NCBI RefSeq assembly: GCF_029607905.1
Contig: NZ_JAPHEH010000001.1
Coordinates: 1,331,530-1,395,529 of the forward strand
Direction: 5' to 3'
Source of the DNA: Thiovibrio frasassiensis
GTDB taxonomy: Bacteria > Desulfobacterota > Desulfobulbia > Desulfobulbales > Desulfurivibrionaceae
DNA: 64,000 nt
Shown here: positions 25,764 through 35,400 of the stretch, piece by piece
How the letters are laid out: every line of letters starts with the position of its first letter
How positions within the stretch are numbered: position 1 is the stretch's first letter
Notes under the pieces: model-generated
Told to the model about the DNA's origin: nothing
The model's input: only the letters and a program-made list of their open reading frames with translations
Database searches by the model: none
Position numbers and translations under genes: made by a program

Positions 25764-26585
25764 ATGAAAGTAAGTGAGCTGCGACTTATTCAGAAACGGT
25801 TGGCAGAGGATGCGCTCTATTTTGGTCAAATTGACGGCAAGCGTGGGCCCAAGACAGATAAAGCCCTTGCGCTTGCTTTGGCCTTGCGCTCCGCGGAACT
25901 TCCTGAACAGTGGCAAGGTTGGTCACAGGCAAGGTGGGCTGTCGCCTATTTGCAACTGCTCTGCCACGATCGAAACATTGATGCCGGAAAGATTGACGGC
26001 CTCTATGGGCCGCAAACGGAAAGTGCGGCCAGGAGCTTACGGATTCTTAATGCCACCGGCTCCCTGCCCCGGGGCTTTGGCGATATCGTTCCTCTTCGCG
26101 CCAATCCGCATCAATTCCCGATGGAAGGCGAGGATGGACTGAGCGATTTTTACGGGAAACCGTGTGCCGTGCGATTGGTTCAGGTCCAGTGCCCGTGGAC
26201 CCTTCGTCTGGATTGGGACCTCACCAACACCACCCGCACCATTTCTATCCATGAGAAGCTCAGCGACAGTTTAGCGAGGATCCTGCAAAAAGCGTATGCG
26301 GTCTATGGGCTTGAAGGTCTTAAGAACCATGGGCTGGACCGCTACGGCGGAAGCTTTAACTGTAGAAAGAAGCGCGGGAGTGTGTCGGCATGGTCCACCC
26401 ATGCGTGGGGCATAGCCATTGATTGGTATCCCTCGATGAATAAATTGGCCTGGGGCAGTAACAAGGCCACTCTTGCGCATCCCGATTTGGATCCCTGGTG
26501 GGGAATATGGGAGCAGGAAGGGTGGCTCAGCCTTGGGCGCTGCGAAGATCGTGATTGGATGCATGTGCAGGCCGCAAAGCGCTAA
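25764..26585 (+). CDS. M15-type peptidase with N-terminal peptidoglycan-binding-like region
   Basis: 273 residues from ATG 25764 (GGAGGGGTGATGCG upstream). The first ~110 residues hold two similar segments (IDGKRGPKTDKAL and IDGLYGPQTESAA), the pattern of peptidoglycan-binding repeats. The C-terminal part has WSTHAWGIAID, matching the SxHxxGxAxD zinc motif of VanY/M15 D,D-peptidases, and a final DWMH that would supply another ligand. No signal peptide, as in phage endolysins. It probably cleaves peptidoglycan peptide; how it reaches the wall is unclear. First gene after the tRNA-Ser pair on this strand. Confidence 0.85.
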   Translation: MKVSELRLIQKRLAEDALYFGQIDGKRGPKTDKALALALALRSAELPEQWQGWSQARWAVAYLQLLCHDRNIDAGKIDGLYGPQTESAARSLRILNATGSLPRGFGDIVPLRANPHQFPMEGEDGLSDFYGKPCAVRLVQVQCPWTLRLDWDLTNTTRTISIHEKLSDSLARILQKAYAVYGLEGLKNHGLDRYGGSFNCRKKRGSVSAWSTHAWGIAIDWYPSMNKLAWGSNKATLAHPDLDPWWGIWEQEGWLSLGRCEDRDWMHVQAAKR

Positions 26586-26674
26586 CAAGCAAAGCAAGTT
26601 TCCTCCCTCAATGGTCGGGGTAGTTATAGTTGTGGGGCCGACCTGAAGCCTTCTGCATACGGAGCGATTGCAAG

Positions 26675-28090
26675 ATGAACCGCCCTAAGCAAGCAGTTGT
26701 GGTGATACATGGCATCGGTGAACAGCGTCCCATGGAAACACTCCGGAGTTTCGTGGAGGCTGTTCTGCCCGAGACATTGAAGAGCGCGCAGAAAAAATAT
26801 CGCAGCAAGCCCGACCAAATGAGCGAGTCCTTCGAACTCAGGTGCCTGCAGGCCCCCAAGGACCGGGAAGCACACCGCCCTATTACCGAATTCTACGAAT
26901 ATTATTGGGCGCATCACATGCGCGATTCCAAGTATGGTTCAGTATTCTCCTGGCTTGGCGGACTGCTGCTGCGGCGACCATGGAAGATTCCCCGGAAACT
27001 GCTCCCGATCTATTTCGTAACCTACAGCGGATTGCTGCTGGCGGCGGCAATTTTAATCTGGGGGCTGTTCGACCAAACTAGTCAATCGCTGATGGCTCGG
27101 TTTACGGTGCTGTATGAGAAGAAACAGCTGTACTTTGCCCTGGCGGTTCTTGTCTTGCAGGCCATCGGTAGCCGTTTCCTCCTCGGCTACGTGGCTGATG
27201 CCGCCCGGTATTTGACGCCCTCTCCCGACAATATCGACGAACGGAACAAGATCAGGGCGGAAGGGATCAAGCTGCTCCGGGCGCTCCACAAGTCCGAGAA
27301 ATACTTTCGCATTATCGTTGTCGGACACAGCCTGGGGTCGGTTATCGGTTACGACATGATCCGGCACCTCTGGATGGAATTGCGGGAATCCCACAATCCC
27401 TGCCCTAAAAAACAGCCGGAAGCCCTGGGGTTTGATGGGGTGGCCGCGCAGTTGCAGCACGGAACACCAACTGTTGATTCCAGCGAAGTGGAGGCCTTCC
27501 AACAGAAGCAACATGAACTTTGGCGGGAGCATCGTGAGGTTGGTATCCCTTGGCTTGTCACGGATTTCATTACGGTCGGTTCGCCATTGACCCACGCCAC
27601 CCTGCTCATGGCGGAAGACCCGCAGAGTTTCGAGCAGCGCAAGATCGAGTTTGAGTTTCCCTGCTGTCCGCCGGCCTCCAGTGAGGAGACGCATTACCAA
27701 AAAAACTATGAATCTCCTGAATATTCACATCCGGTAAGCGTGCGCATTCCAAACCATGGGGCGCCGTTCGCCTCCACCCGCTGGACCAATCTCTTCTTTC
27801 CATACCGCATGGGCATCCTTGGTGATCTGATCGGTGGACCGCTTGCCGGAAGCTTCGGCAGGGGCATCCGGGATGTGCCCGTGCGTTCAGGCCATGGAGG
27901 ATTTCTCAGGAAAACCCTCTACTCCCATGTTTGCTACTGGAAGCCGCCTGAGGAAGGAGCGGAAAAAGAAGAGGAGCATGGGCCGGAGAGCAATAGCCTC
28001 ACGGCCCTGCAAGCGGCCATGCGGCTGGAGAGTTTGCGCTCTAAAGAGGTATGGCCGGAACCAACCCCGCTTCGGCCAAAGGGGAGCTGA
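26675..28090 (+). CDS. Membrane alpha/beta hydrolase (lipase-like)
   Basis: 471 residues from ATG 26675. Starts with a hydrolase strand-loop VVVIHGIGEQRP, then two hydrophobic helices at about 115-135 and 150-175, then the nucleophile elbow GHSLGS and a later VGSPLTHATLL. The C-terminal third is charged. The TM pair is inserted between the first strand and the nucleophile. Catalytic Ser is clear; Asp and His cannot be assigned by eye. Substrate unknown; lipid is the natural guess given the patatin-like protein three genes on. Confidence 0.8.
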   Translation: MNRPKQAVVVIHGIGEQRPMETLRSFVEAVLPETLKSAQKKYRSKPDQMSESFELRCLQAPKDREAHRPITEFYEYYWAHHMRDSKYGSVFSWLGGLLLRRPWKIPRKLLPIYFVTYSGLLLAAAILIWGLFDQTSQSLMARFTVLYEKKQLYFALAVLVLQAIGSRFLLGYVADAARYLTPSPDNIDERNKIRAEGIKLLRALHKSEKYFRIIVVGHSLGSVIGYDMIRHLWMELRESHNPCPKKQPEALGFDGVAAQLQHGTPTVDSSEVEAFQQKQHELWREHREVGIPWLVTDFITVGSPLTHATLLMAEDPQSFEQRKIEFEFPCCPPASSEETHYQKNYESPEYSHPVSVRIPNHGAPFASTRWTNLFFPYRMGILGDLIGGPLAGSFGRGIRDVPVRSGHGGFLRKTLYSHVCYWKPPEEGAEKEEEHGPESNSLTALQAAMRLESLRSKEVWPEPTPLRPKGS

Positions 28091-28214
28091 AAAATTGCAT
28101 GTTTTTTGAGCTCCGGGGGTGGGAGAAGGTTTTTTCCTTGCTCTGAGCAGGCACGCTCGCTGTCAACCGGTGGCCGGGCAACTCGGCATCACTGAAACGT
28201 CTAAGGAGGAGAAA

Positions 28215-28787
28215 ATGAAATACCGCATTGGTCCTTGGGTTCAGCGCATATCTGCAGCTTCGCTTCTTGTCCTTGCCGCAACTCCATCGTGGTCTGAAGA
28301 GGTTGCCAGTCAAGGCACCAAGCAAGGGACCCTTTGGGTTGCCCCGGCGGACTGGTTTGTCTATCTCGTAATTTTTATTGTGTTAATCGGAACTCTGTTG
28401 GCCATGGCCTTGCTTCGCGCTGCGCTCACGCTCTCCAGCTGGTCTTTGGCCGATGCCTTGTCCGAGGAGGTTGAAGTTACCGCGATGGAAAAGGATGCGG
28501 CCGGCGCAAGCAAAGTGGTTTTGGATGCCTCGGGTAAGCCTCTGATGATCACCGAGCTGCGCGCCAGTTCGAGCCGGATGGTGGCGCTCATGGGGATGAT
28601 CGCGATTCTGCTGATGTTCCTTGGCTTCGGCGCCTTCGCCCTGTTTGTTTTCGCGAAAACGGGCAGCATGCCTGAGTCAATCGAGCAGGTGGTGAATTAT
28701 CTCTTGGCAGGACTCACCCTGTTTGCCCCGTATGTTGTGAACAAATTTTCAAGTATTTTTGAGAGTCTTGCGCCGAAGAAGTCGTAA
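28215..28787 (+). CDS. Membrane protein of unknown function
   Basis: 190 residues from ATG 28215, strong AAGGAGGAG site. Signal-like segment at 10-27, then TM helices at about 47-70, 123-147 and possibly 160-178, with a soluble loop containing ITELRASSSRMVALMG. I do not recognise a family. Lies between the hydrolase and the patatin-like gene in the same orientation, gap 124 bases before it. Confidence 0.75.
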   Translation: MKYRIGPWVQRISAASLLVLAATPSWSEEVASQGTKQGTLWVAPADWFVYLVIFIVLIGTLLAMALLRAALTLSSWSLADALSEEVEVTAMEKDAAGASKVVLDASGKPLMITELRASSSRMVALMGMIAILLMFLGFGAFALFVFAKTGSMPESIEQVVNYLLAGLTLFAPYVVNKFSSIFESLAPKKS

Positions 28788-28874
28788 CTTTTCTCGGGGG
28801 TGGGGATGTGTCCCTCGGAGTACCCGGGTGCCGTTTATCTTGGTTGTTATCTGTTGAACAAGAGGAGGGAAAGC

Positions 28875-29114
28875 ATGGAATTTTTCGCATGTCCTTGTCC
28901 CGGCAGGGGAAGGGTAATGATGGACGGAAACGAGCAGGGCGACAACAAGGAGGATGACGGGAGCGTCCGTACCTTGCAATGTGGCCGTGGGCTGCACCGG
29001 ATTGCTCTGGAATGTGCCGACGGGAAACAGTGTCTGGATTCTCCCCGAAACGTGATGATTGCGAAGACCAATCCAATCAGCCCCGAGGAGGTGGCCTTTC
29101 GATGCGCATCCTGA
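28875..29114 (+). CDS. Small cysteine-containing ORF coupled to the patatin-like gene
   Basis: 79 residues from ATG 28875, which has a good GAGGAGGGAAAGC site. Six cysteines (CPCPGRG near the start, later CGRG, LEC, QC, RC), acidic middle. Its end overlaps the patatin-like start by 13 bases, as expected for coupled translation. No family recognised and no signal peptide. It could be a leader ORF instead of a functional protein. Confidence 0.45.
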   Translation: MEFFACPCPGRGRVMMDGNEQGDNKEDDGSVRTLQCGRGLHRIALECADGKQCLDSPRNVMIAKTNPISPEEVAFRCAS

Positions 29115-30601
29115 AGCTGTTTTCGGTATTTCTCCTGGCCCCCATTTTTTTTACGTCTGGTTGTGCCCATTATCCCGTAAACCCGCCGCAGACCGGGCAT
29201 GATCCGAATGTGGGGTATCGCTACAAGGTCGTCCGCGAGATCCTCCCGGATCCCGACCGCCCCTTTGTCCTGCTTGCTTTTTCCGGCGGCGGAACGCGGG
29301 CCGCGGCCTTCTCCTTCGGCTTGATGGAAGAACTCAACCGTATTGCCTATACAGCCAAGGATGGGACGAAGCGGAAGCTTCTTGATGATGTTGAGATTAT
29401 CTCCTCGGTGTCCGGAGGGAGTTTTACTTCTGCCTACTATGCGCTCTATCCGGAAGAGTTCTACGAGACCTTTCCGGAGAAGTTTCTCTACCGGAATATC
29501 GAGGGGGAGCTGATCGCCAGGCTGGTGAACCCCTATAACCTGCTGCGTCTCGCCTCCCCTGATTTCAGCCGGATAGACATGGCGGAAGAACTGTACCGGG
29601 ATACCATTTTCGGCAAGAAGACCTTTGGGGATCTTATCAAGAACAAAGACAAAAAGGTCCCGTTTCTGGTGTTGAACGCCACGGATATCGCCATTACCCA
29701 TCGATTTGAATTCACCCAGGACCAGTTCGATCTTGTCTGTTCCGATCTGAGCGATGTCTATGTGGCGCGTGCGGTGGCCGCGTCCTCGAATTTTCCGGTG
29801 GCCTTCGCGCCGCTGACCATCAATGCCTATAAAAGTGAAAAAGCCTGCGGCCCGTTGCCGCAATGGATCGGCCTGGCGCTTGCCGGGAAAACCTACGACC
29901 GGAGGTATAATGATGCTGTGGCCGGTAGATCATACCGCGAGCCGGATGCTCAATTTGTCCATCTGCTCGACGGTGGGCTGGCGGACAACCTCGGCTTGCG
30001 GGGGCCGCTTCAGGCGATAACCACCACCGATTCAGGATGGAGTATCCTGCAAGCCCTCAATCAAAAGAAGCGCAATCGGTTGATGGTGATTGCCGTGAAT
30101 GCAAAAACCTCGAAAAGGCGGGATTGGGACAAGAAAAGCACCCCTCCGGGAATCGGCGCGGTCTTGGAGGTGGCGATGAACGGCCCCATGGATGATGTCT
30201 CTTTTGACAGTGTTGAGAATGTTGACAATCATTTCAGCTCCATGGAGCAATTGGCGCGGAGTGTCGAGGCCTGCAACAAAAAACTTGAGGGATGCCCGGA
30301 TGCTGCCCGGATTCCGCAGCCGATCGTCACGGACTTCACCTTTGCCGAGCTCTCCTTTGACCGGATTGAGGACCCACGCCTCAGACGTTGCCTGCAAGAG
30401 CTTCCCACCTCTTTTGCCCTTCCCCGAGAAACCGTTGATCTGCTGCGGGTGGCGGCAGCACAGCTCTTCATGACCTCTGCGTCGTTCAGGGAGGGAATGC
30501 AACAGCTTGACCCGGCCTGGATACCAAGAGAGGTGGTTATAGATCCGCAGCTGATTGAGGCGGTGTGTCAGGACATTAAGAGTGAAGAGGGAAGCGAGTG
30601 A
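29102..30601 (+). CDS. Patatin-like phospholipase lipoprotein
   Basis: 499 residues from ATG 29102. Signal peptide with lipobox ending SGC (Cys about residue 21). Patatin features in order: oxyanion loop SGGGTRAAAF, nucleophile elbow SSVSGGSF (GxSxG variant with V-S-G), and catalytic Asp in DGGLADNLG. It should be an acyl hydrolase tethered to a membrane facing the periplasm or exterior. About twice the length of a minimal patatin domain; the C-terminal 130 residues are unassigned. Last gene of the 25.8-30.6 kb block. Confidence 0.88.
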   Translation: MRILKLFSVFLLAPIFFTSGCAHYPVNPPQTGHDPNVGYRYKVVREILPDPDRPFVLLAFSGGGTRAAAFSFGLMEELNRIAYTAKDGTKRKLLDDVEIISSVSGGSFTSAYYALYPEEFYETFPEKFLYRNIEGELIARLVNPYNLLRLASPDFSRIDMAEELYRDTIFGKKTFGDLIKNKDKKVPFLVLNATDIAITHRFEFTQDQFDLVCSDLSDVYVARAVAASSNFPVAFAPLTINAYKSEKACGPLPQWIGLALAGKTYDRRYNDAVAGRSYREPDAQFVHLLDGGLADNLGLRGPLQAITTTDSGWSILQALNQKKRNRLMVIAVNAKTSKRRDWDKKSTPPGIGAVLEVAMNGPMDDVSFDSVENVDNHFSSMEQLARSVEACNKKLEGCPDAARIPQPIVTDFTFAELSFDRIEDPRLRRCLQELPTSFALPRETVDLLRVAAAQLFMTSASFREGMQQLDPAWIPREVVIDPQLIEAVCQDIKSEEGSE

Positions 30602-30734
30602 CAGGGTGGACAGCTTCGGCTGCTGTAAGAATTTTCACATGGAAGATAACGGAGAAAAAGTGGTAAGGTGACCGGAATGTCGGCCGCAAGATTGGAAGGG
30701 CCGGTTCCACCGTTAGTTTTTTCAGGACCCTATT

Positions 30735-31613
30735 GTGCATGTGAAAAATAGCCCTCAAACATTGTTTCTTTCTCCGCAGCAGGTTGTGCAGGATGTTCTT
30801 TTGATTGTGATGGGCAGCGTTCTGTGTGCCACCGCAATCAATGGGATCCTGATTCGTCAGAATTTCGTTACCGGCGGGATTACCGGCATCTCGTTGATAA
30901 TCCATAAATTCATCCCAGGGGTTCATCTGGGGTGGATTTATGTCGTGCTGAATGTGCCGCTTTTTGCCTTGGCCTGGATGGCCGTAGGCAGACGGTTCTT
31001 TTTTTACTCCATTTTTGGCGCCCTTTCCTTAACGCTGGCCATCGCCTTTGTGCATCTCGATATCAACCTGGATGACAAGATGCTCAATGCCTTGCTGGCC
31101 GGGCTCATTCTCGGGGTCGGGGCGGGGCTGTGTTTACGGTCAGCGGGGTCGCAGGGCGGCACGGATATCCTGTCGGTGATGCTCATGCAGCGATTTTCCG
31201 TGGGGATTGGCAATACAGTCTTGGCGGTGAACGCCATTGTGCTCCTGTTGGTATCCATCTTCTATTCCATCGAGGCGCTGCTCTATACCCTGATCGTTCT
31301 TTATGTTGCCTCCAAGTGTGTCAATCTTGTGGTCACCGGACTCAGCCAACGGAAAGCAGTGTTCATCATCTCTGCCCAATGGGAGGAAATATCCCGGGAG
31401 ATCCTCAAGGATATCCGGCGCGGGGTCACTATTATCAAGGGGGAAGGTGGGTATGCCAGAAATGAGGAGCATATCCTCTATGCGGTGGTTCCGCTGACAG
31501 AACTGGGCCAGTTGAAAAGACTGGTGCAGCAGATCGATCCCGCAGCTTTTGTGGTTATAAACGATACCTTGGAAGTCGTAAATTACAGGATCGGCAATCA
31601 GCCGCACTGGTAA
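30735..31613 (+). CDS. YitT-family membrane protein (DUF161/DUF2179)
   Basis: 292 residues, GTG start after AGGACCC. About five TM helices in the first 200 residues with NGILIRQNFVTGGITGIS and GSQGGTDIL, then a soluble DUF2179-type domain (VFIISAQWEEIS...EEHILYAVV). Transport role is assumed for the family, not proven. 133 bases after the patatin-like gene with no strong terminator between. Confidence 0.88.
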   Translation: MHVKNSPQTLFLSPQQVVQDVLLIVMGSVLCATAINGILIRQNFVTGGITGISLIIHKFIPGVHLGWIYVVLNVPLFALAWMAVGRRFFFYSIFGALSLTLAIAFVHLDINLDDKMLNALLAGLILGVGAGLCLRSAGSQGGTDILSVMLMQRFSVGIGNTVLAVNAIVLLLVSIFYSIEALLYTLIVLYVASKCVNLVVTGLSQRKAVFIISAQWEEISREILKDIRRGVTIIKGEGGYARNEEHILYAVVPLTELGQLKRLVQQIDPAAFVVINDTLEVVNYRIGNQPHW

Positions 31614-31773
31614 TGAACGAATTGCCTATCATTCAGCGGATAAGCATCTTCATTTTGATCATCAAAGGGGGGGGACGGCCAGCGGTGGGAAGGGCGTTGC
31701 GATAGAGAGGTCGGCCGCGCCTGTTGCAGCGAAGGGAGCCGATCCTCTCGGGCTGCCGCTGTCGCAGGGCACA

Positions 31774-31805
31774 GGGATGCCTTTGTCCTGCATCCCCTCG
31801 GGTTT
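31774..31805 (+). terminator. Possible terminator after the YitT gene
   Basis: GGGATGC/GCATCCC stem with a 9-base loop, then CTCGGGTTTTT. Lies in a 248-base GC-rich gap otherwise without features. Confidence 0.4.
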
Positions 31806-31861
31806 TTCGTGGTTTCCCCAAGGGGATGAGGTTCGGGCGGTTTTCCGAATTGTCTGGTTTT

Positions 31862-32335
31862 TTATTTGACCAGATATTCGAAGAGAAACTGCCGGTTTTC
31901 GCCGTTTCCAAGTTTGGTTCCTACCTCAAAAACGTATTTTCCCTTCTGGCTCAGGGCAACATCTGCGCCGAAGCTTTCCTCCATGGCCATCATCTTCATC
32001 GCCGCCGTTTTTTTGCCGACAGGATCAACGACCTTTACCGCGACTACCCCTGTCCTTATAGGTTTGCCGGTGGCAACATCCGTAAAGGTGATCATAAGGT
32101 GGTGGGTCATGGCCATGCCTGCCTGGGCCATGGCCTTGCTGGTGTCGAGCAGGTGGGCCGATCCCTTGACTCCTTTCACCGTTGCGGCGGGCAGCATGAT
32201 CTGATCGCCACCCATATCCATATCCATGCCGGCCATGGCGTTATGGTCCGCGGCACCATGCTCCATTGCTTGCACTCCAACGGCCAGGGCCAGAAATAGC
32301 AGGGCGGTTATCAGCTGCGTCAGGTTTTTTCTCAT
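31862..32335 (-). CDS. Periplasmic Met/His-rich protein of the copper efflux operon
   Basis: 157 residues. Sec signal peptide (cleaves near VQA-M), then a Met/His/Asp-rich stretch (MEHGAADHNAMAGMDMDMGG) suitable for Cu(I)/Ag(I), then a beta-rich domain with ITFTDVATGKPI. Last gene of the cusCBA-like operon, 67 bases after cusA. Inference: a periplasmic copper carrier or chaperone standing in for CusF, though it is not CusF-like in sequence. Confidence 0.82.
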   Translation of the reverse strand: MRKNLTQLITALLFLALAVGVQAMEHGAADHNAMAGMDMDMGGDQIMLPAATVKGVKGSAHLLDTSKAMAQAGMAMTHHLMITFTDVATGKPIRTGVVAVKVVDPVGKKTAAMKMMAMEESFGADVALSQKGKYVFEVGTKLGNGENRQFLFEYLVK

Positions 32336-32402
32336 GGTTTTTCTCCTCTATGGGTTATTGCAAGGGACGGATTATTCCGTGTGAGCACAGGGTTGATAAG
32401 GC

Positions 32403-35400
32403 TTATGCCCCTTCCACCTCTTCCTCGGCGGTGGCGGTCATGCTGTCTTGTAATTTCCGGCTGCGCCAGAGAAAGAAGATGACCGGGTAGACCAGCAACT
32501 CCATGACCCCGGAGGTCACGACGCCGCCGACCATGGGCGCGGCGATGCGTTTCATCACATCGGCGCCGGCGCCGTGGCTCCACATGATGGGCAGCAGACC
32601 GGCGATGATCACCGAGATGGTCATGATCTTGGGGCGGATGCGCTTGACCGCTCCGTGGTGGATGGCTTGGACCAGATCGCCCCGGGTGCGCATCCGGTCG
32701 GCATCACCCCAGAGTTTATAGGAGATATCGAGATAGAGGAGCATGACCACCCCGGTCTCGGCATCAAGCCCGGCCAGGGCGATAATTCCGACCCAGACCG
32801 CCACCGAGGTGTGGTAGCCGAGGAGATAGAGGAACCAGAAGGCACCCACCAGGGAAAAGGGCACGGCCAGAAAGACGATGGCGGTTTTCACCAGCGACTT
32901 GGTGTTCAGGTAGATGATCACGAAGATGAGCAGGATGGTGAGCGGAATGATCACCACCAGCCGCTCTTTGGCCGATTGCATGTATTCGAACTGGCCGCTC
33001 CAGACAATGGAGTAACCCGGGGGCAGCTTGATTTTGGCTGCCACTGCGGCCTGCGCCTGTTTCACGTAAGTGCCGATGTCGATGCCGGTGATGTCCACAT
33101 AGACCCAGGCGGTGCGGCGGGCGTTTTCGCTCTTGATCGCTGGCGGCCCCTTGTGCATGGAGATGGTGGCCACCTGGGAAATCGGGATATGGGTGCCGTC
33201 CCGCAGGGGTACCAGGATGCGGTGCAGGGATTGCAGGTCGTTGCGGTAGTCGCGCAGGTAGCGGATGTTCACCGGATAGCGCTCCAGTCCTTCCACGGTC
33301 TGGGTGATATTCATCCCCCCCACCGCCGACTGGATGATGTCTTGCACCTCGCCCACCGTAAGGCCGTAGCGGGCCGCGGCCGCCCGGTCGACATTGAAAT
33401 CGAGATAGTTGCCGCCCACCACCCGTTCCGAATAGGCGCTCAAGGTGCCTGGCAGGGTGGAGATCAGCGCCTCGATCTCCTCGCCGATGCGGCTGAGCTC
33501 GTTGAGATCGTTGCCCATGACCTTGATGCCCACCGGGGTCTTGATGCCGGTGGAGAGCATGTCGATCCGGGTTTTGATCGGCATGGTCCAGGCATTGGTC
33601 AAGCCGGGAAACTGGATCGCGTTATTGAGCCGTTCGATGAGCTGTTCCGGGGTCATCCTTTTTTGGTCCGGCCAGAGCAGGCGGAAGGGCTTTTGTAGCC
33701 AGCTCGGCCAATCGCTGTAAAAACGGGGGACCTCCACGGTGCGCCACTGCTCTTCTGGTTTCAGGGTGATGGTGGTTTCCAGCATGGACAAGGGGGCCGG
33801 ATCGGTGGCGGTCTCCGCCCTGCCGATCTTGCCGAAGACCCGCTCCACCTCGGGAAAGGCGGCGATGATCCGGTCGGTCTGCTGGAGCACTTCCTTGGCC
33901 TTGGTGATGGAGATGCCCGGCATGGTGGTGGGCATATAGAGCAGGTCGCCTTCATAGAGGGGCGGCATGAACTCGGAGCCCATCCGGCTGATGGGCCAGG
34001 CAATGGAAGCGATCAGGAGCAGGGCCACCAGGATGGTCCCCTTCCGCTGGCGGAGGACAAAATCGACCACCGGATGGTAGACCCGGATCAACAGGCGGTT
34101 GACGGGGTTGGCGTGTTCCGGCTTAATCTTGCCGCGGATGAACCAGCCCATGAGCACCGGCACCAGGGTTACCGAGAGCAGGGCCGCCGCGCCCATGGCG
34201 TAGGTTTTGGTGAAGGCCAGGGGCTTGAAGAGCCTGCCGGACTGCTCCTGCAGGGTGAAGACCGGCAGGAAGGAGACGGTGATGACCAGCAGGGAGTAGA
34301 AGAGGGTGGGACCCACCTCTTGGGCCGAGGCCAAGATGATCTCCCAGTGCGGTTTTTTGCCCCGGTCCCGCTCCAGATGTTTGTGGGCGTTTTCGATCAT
34401 AATGATGGCGGCGTCGATCATGGCGCCGATGGCGATGGCAATGCCGCCCAGGCTCATGATATTGGCGTTGATCCCCTGGGCGTGCATGATGATGAAGGCC
34501 ATGAGGATCGCCACCGGCAGGGTGAAGATGGCGACAAAGGCGCTGGGCAGATGGAAGAGAAAGAGCGCCGTCACCAGGGCGACCACAATGCTCTCCTCAA
34601 GGAGCTTTTCCTTGAGGGTGCTCACCGCATGCTTGATCAGACCGGAGCGGTCATAGGCCGTTTTGATCCGGACGCCTTCGGGCAGTCCTGCCTGCAGGGC
34701 GGCAATCTTCTTTTTAACGTTTTCGATCACGGTCAGGGCATTGCCGCCGAAGCGCATCACGACAATCCCGCCCACCGCCTCGCCTTTGCCGTCAAGTTCG
34801 CTCACCCCGCGGCGCAGTTCCGGCCCGATGCGGACCTCGGCCAGATCCTTGACCAGGACCGGGGTGCCCAACCGATCGGTGGAAACCACCACCTGTTCAA
34901 TGTCGGTCACCGATTTGATGTAGCCTAAGCCTCGGACCATGAATTCGGACTCGCCCATCTCCACCAAGCGGCCGCCCACATCGTTGTTGCTCTGCTGGAT
35001 GGCCTTCCGGATCTGCGGGATAGTGATGTGGTAGGCCAGCAAGCGGTTGGGATCCACGGAAACCTGGTACTGCTTCACGTAGCCGCCGATGCTGGCCACT
35101 TCGGAAACCCCTTCCACCGCAGCGAGCTCGTAGCGCAGATACCAGTCCTGGATGGAGCGGAGCTGCTGCAGGTCGTGGCGATCGCTTTCCAGCACGTATT
35201 CGTAGACCCATCCCACCCCGGTGGCGTCCGGGCCCAGGCTCGGCGTTACCCCCTGCGGCAGTTTCTTGGAGGCGTAGTTGAGATATTCGAGCACCCGGGA
35301 TCTGGCCCAGTAGATGTCGGTGCCGTCGTCAAAGATCACGTAGACAAAGGAAAAGCCGAAAAAGGAGTAACCCCGCACCACTTTGGCATGGGGCACGGCC

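Noticed and set aside
25046-31613. Attachment-site repeat of the tRNA-Ser 3' end bounding an island
   Set aside because: No second copy of the T-arm/acceptor end was seen to 31.6 kb and no integrase gene, so an active island is not supported.
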